A stretch of 64,000 nucleotides of DNA from Rahnella rivi (GTDB lineage Bacteria > Pseudomonadota > Gammaproteobacteria > Enterobacterales > Enterobacteriaceae). The stretch is from contig NZ_JAFMOX010000063.1 of NCBI RefSeq assembly GCF_019049655.1, positions 62,001 through 126,000 on the forward strand, read 5' to 3'. Under the pieces are notes generated by a model. That model ran no database searches. It was given only the letters and a program-made list of their open reading frames with translations, and had not been told where the DNA came from. The stretch's first letter is position 1; each line of letters starts with the position of its first letter. Shown one piece after another: positions 58,864 to 64,000 of this stretch. Both the position numbers and the translations under genes were made by a program.

Positions 58864-60738
58864 TCAGAATTTCACCACAGCCCCCAGCTCGATCACCCGG
58901 TTCGGCGGAATATGGAATTGCTCCGGCGCGCGCAGCGAGTTGCGCTGCAACACCTGGAACAGTTTACCCCGCGCTTTCAGATACCACGGACGCGGATCGC
59001 CGAGAATAAAGGTATCGCGGGACATAAAGAATGACGTTTCGTTCATGGTACATTTCAGCCCTTCCAGCCCGCAGCGATACAAAATATCCTCTACGTTAGG
59101 TTTTTCACGCCAGCCATAATTGGCGATCACCCGCCAGAAAGTCGGAGAAAGCTGTTCAATGTTCACGCGTCTCACGTTGTGCACATAAGGCACATCCGCC
59201 GTGATCATGGTCAGTAAAATCACCCGCTCATGCAGGATCTTGTTATGTTTAAGATTGTGCAGTAAGACCAGCGGGACCTCGTACAACCCGCGCGACATCA
59301 CCACAGCGGTGCCGGGCACCCGTTTCGGCGGCGCCTTTTCCAGCGAGGTGATCAGTGCTTCCAGCGCTTCCGGATCCTGACGCAACCGGCGCAACAACCG
59401 CGAACGCTCCGTTTTCCAGGTCAGCATAATCAGCAAAATGGTCAGGCCGATCACCACCGGCAGCCAGCCGCCGGAGAACAGTTTTGTCAGGTTAGCGGCA
59501 AACAAGGGTACGTCAATCAGCAGCATCAGCGTCATCACCAGCCCGCCAGCCCAGGTTTTCCATCCCCAGTTTTTCACCATCACAATCCCAATCAGCAAAG
59601 AGGTGATGACCATGGTGCCGGTGACCACAATCCCGTAGGCCGAAGCCAGATTGCTGGAATGTTTAAAGCTGAGAATGGCGATCAGTACCGCGACGTAAAG
59701 CAGCCAGTTGACCACCGGGATGTAAATCTGTCCGGATTCGACGTCAGAGGTATAGATGATGCGCATCGGAGGCAGATACCCCATGCGCACAGCCTGACGC
59801 GTCAGGGAGAACACGCCGGAAATCACCGCCTGCGAGGCAATCACCGTCGCCAGCGTCGCCAGCACCAGCAGCGGGATCAACGCCCAGCCGGGCGCCAGAA
59901 GGAAAAACGGATTCTGGATAGCGTCAGGGTGGCTGAGCAGCAACGCGCCCTGACCGAAATAATTCATCACCAGCGCCGGGCCAACCAGCACAACCCACGC
60001 GATGCGGATCGGTTTCTTACCAAAATGCCCCATATCCGCGTACAAGGCTTCGCCACCGGTTACCGACAGCACCACCATGCCCAGCGCGAAGAACGACACC
60101 GTTTTGAATTCGACAAAAAAATGCAGCGCCCAGTAAGGGTTCAGCGCCTGCAACACGTCCGGGTTGCGCATAATCCCGCCGATCCCCAATATCGCCAGCA
60201 CCACAAACCACACCACCATCACCGGCGCAAAGATTTTTCCCACGCTGCCAGTGCCGTTTTTCTGAATGAAGAACAGCAGTGTCAGCACCGCAACGGCCGC
60301 CGGAATGATAAAGCGATCGAAAGACGGCGCAATAAGCTCCAGCCCTTCAATGGCGGAAAGCACGGAGATTGCGGGCGTGATGACGCCGTCGCCATAAAAG
60401 AAACTGCCGCCGACCAGGCCGAGAAACATAATGACCGGCACCCAGCGCGGATTCAGGTGACGCACCGCCAGCGACATCAGCGTAAGGATCCCGCCTTCCC
60501 CGTCGTTATCCGCGCGCATCACAAAGCTGATGTATTTCACTGACACCACCAGCATCAGCAACCAGAAAATCAGCGACAAAAATCCGAACAGCGAACTTTG
60601 GGTCAGCGTGATCCCGGACTGCCCGGTCAGACATTCGCGCAAGGTATAAAGCGGGCTGGTACCAATATCACCATAAACGACACCGATGCAGGCGGTCGTC
60701 GCGCTGAGCAGCGACGACTTATTTTGTATGTGTTTCAT
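58864..60738 (-). CDS. kup: Kup, low-affinity K+ uptake protein
   Basis: A 624-residue inner-membrane K+/H+ symporter with 12 spans and a cytoplasmic C-terminal domain. It matches E. coli Kup (ATTACIGVVYGDIGTSPLYTLRECL, FVMRADNDGEGGILTLMSL, GDGVITPAISVLSAIEGLE, ETSFFMSRDTFI). The start at 60738 gives almost exactly the E. coli length of 622. The frame is open for 53 codons upstream, but these have no family match. Convergent with the repeat-bearing lipoprotein gene. Confidence 0.96.
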   Translation of the reverse strand: MKHIQNKSSLLSATTACIGVVYGDIGTSPLYTLRECLTGQSGITLTQSSLFGFLSLIFWLLMLVVSVKYISFVMRADNDGEGGILTLMSLAVRHLNPRWVPVIMFLGLVGGSFFYGDGVITPAISVLSAIEGLELIAPSFDRFIIPAAVAVLTLLFFIQKNGTGSVGKIFAPVMVVWFVVLAILGIGGIMRNPDVLQALNPYWALHFFVEFKTVSFFALGMVVLSVTGGEALYADMGHFGKKPIRIAWVVLVGPALVMNYFGQGALLLSHPDAIQNPFFLLAPGWALIPLLVLATLATVIASQAVISGVFSLTRQAVRMGYLPPMRIIYTSDVESGQIYIPVVNWLLYVAVLIAILSFKHSSNLASAYGIVVTGTMVITSLLIGIVMVKNWGWKTWAGGLVMTLMLLIDVPLFAANLTKLFSGGWLPVVIGLTILLIMLTWKTERSRLLRRLRQDPEALEALITSLEKAPPKRVPGTAVVMSRGLYEVPLVLLHNLKHNKILHERVILLTMITADVPYVHNVRRVNIEQLSPTFWRVIANYGWREKPNVEDILYRCGLEGLKCTMNETSFFMSRDTFILGDPRPWYLKARGKLFQVLQRNSLRAPEQFHIPPNRVIELGAVVKF

Positions 60739-60982
60739 GCGTCTTCGCCATGTTTTGGGGAAGCCTTTGCGGCCCCATTCACGCAGTATAGATGCTGGTG
60801 TGAATTTGCCCTGCTGCGGGCAGAAAAATGCCCATAACTCAGAGAAATAAGCGGATTTTTTCAGCGCAAAGCGTGACCGTGTTTGGTGTTTTGACAAGAA
60901 TGTGTCTATTACTTTAATGCCGTTACCCTGCGGGGTGACATTGTTTGTCCGTCCTTATCGCCCAATGTCTGAGGTCAATCCC

Positions 60983-62122
60983 ATGGTGAGCGAGAAAAGA
61001 AAACCGCCAACAATCAATTTGCCGCTGTGGAAAAGGCGTGAGGAGATGGTTGCCTACGCGCTCTCAAAAAGTGTGCCCTGGTTTGCGTTCATCAACTTCA
61101 GTTTCGCGGTCATCGTTCTGTGCCGCAGCCAGATTTTCGGCCATGCCGATGCCGCCGTTCCCCCGGTACCCGCCTCTGTGCTGGACATCATCGATATCAC
61201 CATGGGCGTGGTGATCGCCCTGGCGGCGGGCAGCCTCGGCGTCGTCTTTATCGGGGAAAAGCGGCTGACGTCGTTACGGTGTCTTTTGTTCGATCTGGTG
61301 TTCCTGCTGACGGGGGCAATCTGGGCATACAGCTGCTACTACTTTGTCACCTTATGGCAGTTGCCGGTGTCGTATCCGCTGGTCATTATTCTGATCCTCA
61401 CGGCACTGTCAGCACTCTACTTTTATCCCCGCGGATTATTGCTGTACGCCACCCCGCTGTGGTTATCCGCGTTACTGTCCAACATCAGCCTATATTCAGA
61501 TCTTAATTTGCGGTTTTTCGTTATCTGGTGTCTTTTCTCGCTGATTCTGATTTACGGGCGTCATATTTTGCAGCACTGGTTCGATGAAAACTGGCAACGC
61601 CATCAGGATAATCTGGTGCTGATCTCTTATCTGGACACGCTGGCCAGCCAGGATCCGCTGACTGAAACCGCCAACCGGCGCGGAATGGAAAGCCATCTGG
61701 ACATGGCGGTAGCTCAGCGTCTGCCGTTTGCGCTGATCATGCTGGATGTCGATTATTTCAAACGCTACAACGATCACTACGGGCATCAGGCCGGCGATCA
61801 CTGTCTGGTGGCGATCGCCCGCGCGCTGAAAGACGCCGTGCGCACCCCGAAAGATCTGGTCGCACGCTATGGCGGGGAAGAGTTTCTGGTTCTGCTGCCA
61901 GGCGCATCCGTTGAGGAAGCCATCGCCGTGGCTGAACGTATTCGCGCCAAAATCAGCGAGCAGGCCATGCCTCACGCGCAATCGCAGGTGAGCGAACACG
62001 TCACCGTCAGCATGGGTGTGACCGGTTATGATCACGGAAAACGCGTTGCCGAACTGATCGCCGCCGCCGATGCCGCGCTCTACCGGGCAAAAGAACAGGG
62101 CCGCAACCGCTGGTGCCAGTAA
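60983..62122 (+). CDS. Membrane-bound diguanylate cyclase (GGDEF)
   Basis: A 379-residue protein with about six N-terminal transmembrane spans (about residues 28-205, MASE-like sensor) and a C-terminal GGDEF domain. The active site is ARYGGEEFLVLLPG and the domain start DPLTETANRRGME. The product-inhibition I-site RxxD, normally five residues before GGEEF, reads TPKD, so feedback inhibition may be lost. It makes c-di-GMP, which promotes biofilm growth. ATG 60983 has GAGG upstream; two earlier ATGs are in frame. Divergent from kup. Confidence 0.9.
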   Translation: MVSEKRKPPTINLPLWKRREEMVAYALSKSVPWFAFINFSFAVIVLCRSQIFGHADAAVPPVPASVLDIIDITMGVVIALAAGSLGVVFIGEKRLTSLRCLLFDLVFLLTGAIWAYSCYYFVTLWQLPVSYPLVIILILTALSALYFYPRGLLLYATPLWLSALLSNISLYSDLNLRFFVIWCLFSLILIYGRHILQHWFDENWQRHQDNLVLISYLDTLASQDPLTETANRRGMESHLDMAVAQRLPFALIMLDVDYFKRYNDHYGHQAGDHCLVAIARALKDAVRTPKDLVARYGGEEFLVLLPGASVEEAIAVAERIRAKISEQAMPHAQSQVSEHVTVSMGVTGYDHGKRVAELIAAADAALYRAKEQGRNRWCQ

Positions 62123-62336
62123 GCAGCGTTGATTTTGCAGATTCAGACGATGGGAAAGCCGGACGCAGGAAAAAATCTTTCCCACCCGTCAGCGGCTCAT
62201 CCGTCACCCGCCGCTGCCTCCTGCTCAAAATAAGACCCGCTGCATAATTAAGCGGGCGCGTAAATTATTATGATAACTCACGTTTTTCCTCCTCAACCAC
62301 CAATACCCTTGCATTTTTGAAGCCTTTTCATACAAA

Positions 62337-62353
62337 TATAGCCTGTGCTAACA
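62337..62353. promoter_or_regulatory. MntR-like box upstream of mntP
   Basis: TATAGC-CTGT-GCTAACA is an almost perfect inverted repeat with the same core as the box upstream of sitA. It lies 124 bp before the mntP start. In E. coli MntR activates mntP. Here the position leaves room for a promoter downstream. Confidence 0.55.
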
Positions 62354-62476
62354 TTCTTAACGCATGCTATAACTGATTGAATATTATGGTTTTTTTATTT
62401 TATCTTCTGTGGCAAACTGCACGCCTCTTTTAATAAGGCGCCTTTTGTTTGACGAAAGGCCTGACTGGTCTGTTTT

Positions 62477-63049
62477 ATGCAATTTTATACGGTCGTTATT
62501 CTGGCGTTCGGCATGTCGATGGATGCGTTTGCTGCGGCAATCGGTAAAGGCGCATCCCTGCACCGCCCGCCGCTGAAAGAAGCGTTACGCACCGGGATTA
62601 TTTTTGGCGTGATTGAAGCCATTACGCCAGTGATCGGATGGGCCATTGGCCTTGCAGCCACTCAGTTCATCATGGAGTGGGATCATTGGGTCGCGTTCAC
62701 CCTGCTGCTGGTGCTGGGCAGCCGTATGATTATGCAGGGATTTAAGAAAGATACCGGCGAAGAAACAGAGATACCGCACCGTCACGGATTCTGGCTGCTG
62801 GTCACCACCGCCATTGCCACCAGCCTTGATGCGATGGCCGTGGGCGTCGGCCTCGCCTTCCTGCAGGTTAACATTCTGGTGATGGCGCTCGCCATCGGTG
62901 CCGCCACCACCATCATGGCCACCTCTGGCATGTTGCTGGGCCGTTTTTTAGGGGCGGCCATCGGAAAATGGGCCGAAGTGCTGGGTGGCGTTGTGCTGAT
63001 AGGCATCGGCACGTCCATCCTGGTCGAACACCTCGGGCTGCTGAACTGA
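62477..63049 (+). CDS. mntP: MntP, manganese efflux pump
   Basis: A 190-residue inner-membrane protein with six spans and two related halves, each carrying the conserved acidic motif (GMSMDAFAAAIGKG and ATSLDAMAVGVG). It matches E. coli MntP in length and sequence. It exports Mn2+ and complements the SitABCD importer and MntR encoded in the same window. A bidirectional terminator follows the stop codon. Confidence 0.96.
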   Translation: MQFYTVVILAFGMSMDAFAAAIGKGASLHRPPLKEALRTGIIFGVIEAITPVIGWAIGLAATQFIMEWDHWVAFTLLLVLGSRMIMQGFKKDTGEETEIPHRHGFWLLVTTAIATSLDAMAVGVGLAFLQVNILVMALAIGAATTIMATSGMLLGRFLGAAIGKWAEVLGGVVLIGIGTSILVEHLGLLN

Positions 63050-63076
63050 TCGTTCAGAACGCCAGCTGAAGACATG

Positions 63077-63104
63077 AAAAAAGGGAACGCCGGTTCCCTT
63101 TTTT
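63077..63104. terminator. Bidirectional terminator between mntP and the MetQ-like gene
   Basis: A perfect 12-bp stem AAAAAAGGGAAC / GTTCCCTTTTTT with a 4-base loop. The A and T runs serve both directions between two converging genes. Confidence 0.88.
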
Positions 63105-63129
63105 GCGTTTTACGCCTGCTCAGATCCTG

Positions 63130-63969
63130 TCAGCTTTTCGCCGCGGTCACCGGTAACACCGAACCTTTAAACGTTTCACTGATGAACTGCGCCACCTGCG
63201 GCGATTGCAGGTCTTTTGCCAGTTGCTTAATCCGTGGATCGTTTTGCAGTTTCTCCGTGGTCACCAGAATATTGGCATACGGGTTGCCCTGCGCTTTCTC
63301 CAGACCCAGCGCATCCTTCGCCGGGCTCAGCCCCGCTTCCAGCGCAAAGTTACCGTTAATCACTGCCAGATCAACGTCCGGCAAAGAACGCGGGATCTGC
63401 GGGGATTCCACTTCCAGAATTTTCAGGTTCTTCGGGTTAGTGGCAATGTCGCGCGGCGTGGCCTGATTTTTAGCCGGATCGTTAAAGCCGTCCTTCAGCG
63501 TGATAAGCCCCTGACTTTGCAACAAATACAACGCGCGGCTCAGATTGGTTTCGTTGTTAGGCACGGCGACGGTGCCGTTTTGCGGCACATCCGCATAGCT
63601 TTTATGACGGCTGGAATAGACGCCCAGCGGCTCGATGTGAACCTGCGCCGCCACGACAAACTTCACCTTCAGCGCCTTTTCCTGTGACAGCAAATACGGC
63701 ACATGCTGGAAATAATTGGCGTCAATATCGCCATGCGCCAGCAGTTCGTTAGGGTTCAGCCCGCTGGGAATTTCGATCACTTTCAGATTCAGGCCGGGGT
63801 CAATTTTCTGCACATACGCCAGAATTTCGGCGTGCGGCACGGCATCAGCCTGCACCCGCAACGGCTCCGCGGCCCAGGCCGAAACGGAAGAAAGTAACAA
63901 CGCCACAGCCGACAAACGTCCGGCAATAGAAACGGGGGCAGAAGACGGCAGAACAAGATTTTTCAGCAT
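63130..63969 (-). CDS. MetQ/NlpA-family substrate-binding protein
   Basis: A 279-residue periplasmic binding protein of the MetQ/NlpA family, which usually delivers methionine to MetNI. The signal region ends at WAAEPLRV without a lipobox Cys, so unlike E. coli MetQ it should be soluble. The conserved parts are VPHAEILAYVQ, IDANYFQHVPYL, VAVPNNETNLSRALYLLQSQGLI, and AVINGNFALEAGL. I prefer the second ATG (63969) because AAGGGA is 6 bp upstream. Its ATPase and permease genes would lie beyond the window end. Confidence 0.85.
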   Translation of the reverse strand: MLKNLVLPSSAPVSIAGRLSAVALLLSSVSAWAAEPLRVQADAVPHAEILAYVQKIDPGLNLKVIEIPSGLNPNELLAHGDIDANYFQHVPYLLSQEKALKVKFVVAAQVHIEPLGVYSSRHKSYADVPQNGTVAVPNNETNLSRALYLLQSQGLITLKDGFNDPAKNQATPRDIATNPKNLKILEVESPQIPRSLPDVDLAVINGNFALEAGLSPAKDALGLEKAQGNPYANILVTTEKLQNDPRIKQLAKDLQSPQVAQFISETFKGSVLPVTAAKS

Positions 63970-64000
63970 AAGCATTCCCTTCAGATAAGCCTTTAGAATA

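Noticed and set aside
59659..60543. 294-codon plus-strand frame opposite kup
   Set aside because: It is His/Arg/Gln-rich, typical of the reverse of a membrane-protein gene. The minus-strand Kup match is complete and leaves no room for it.
62354..62476. yybP-ykoY manganese riboswitch before mntP
   Set aside because: The leader is AT-rich and lacks the conserved GGGGAGTAG-type internal-loop sequences. Only the MntR-like site upstream is supported.

Overview
The window looks like chromosomal DNA of a Rahnella- or Serratia-like member of the Enterobacterales. This is inferred from close matches to remembered enterobacterial proteins (Mtr, ScrYABRK, AglAB, SitABCD/MntR, Kup, MntP, a MetQ-like protein), not from a search. 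It has two halves. About 1-26.9 kb is a patchwork of accessory genes. About 27.2-64 kb is mostly conserved backbone, with one adhesin/regulator pocket at 44.7-51.3 kb.

Accessory half. After the end of an unrecognised gene and a cold-shock gene come small units, mostly of one to three genes. They include a Nudix hydrolase, a NIPSNAP protein, a Vat-type xenobiotic acetyltransferase, a VOC protein, an isochorismatase-like hydrolase, a B3/4 protein with a divergent XRE-cupin regulator, and a LysR gene beside ten redox/aromatic-type enzyme genes. Then follow an MFS pump with a divergent AraC gene, a DUF606 membrane protein, GNAT acetyltransferases, a metallophosphoesterase and an ADP-ribosyltransferase-like protein. 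Between the units lie 13 whole, split or half copies of one 53-66 bp imperfect palindrome. Its left arm is close to GTCCGCTTCTGGCAC and its right arm close to GAGCGAGGAGCGGAC, and every copy points the same way. At 7524-8231 the two arms are split apart and enclose a small tyrosine recombinase gene that has one premature stop. At 19523-19876 they enclose a different small gene. An unrecognised gene of about 165 codons, linked to the same repeats, occurs three times, once truncated and once as a hybrid. I read this as a mobile element family with an autonomous-looking member, gene-carrying members and empty MITE-like copies. It is the main candidate for something undescribed.

Backbone half. 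mtr (tryptophan permease) has a TrpR-like operator upstream. Next is a carbohydrate block: scrR, scrB, scrA and scrY on the minus strand, scrK divergent with ScrR-type operators between, then aglB-aglA (6-phospho-alpha-glucosidase and PTS) with a divergent GntR gene. A manganese block follows: sitABCD, a perfect MntR-type palindrome and divergent mntR. mntP, with a second MntR-like site, lies at 62.5 kb. Between them are a trimeric autotransporter adhesin, two exported proteins, two orphan LuxR-type regulators, a HAD phosphatase, an MFS transporter, a ROK regulator, a serine hydrolase, a polar amino-acid ABC transporter, a repeat-rich lipoprotein, kup and a diguanylate cyclase. A MetQ-like binding protein closes the window.

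All assignments come from reading motifs and remembered family sequences. No database search was run.
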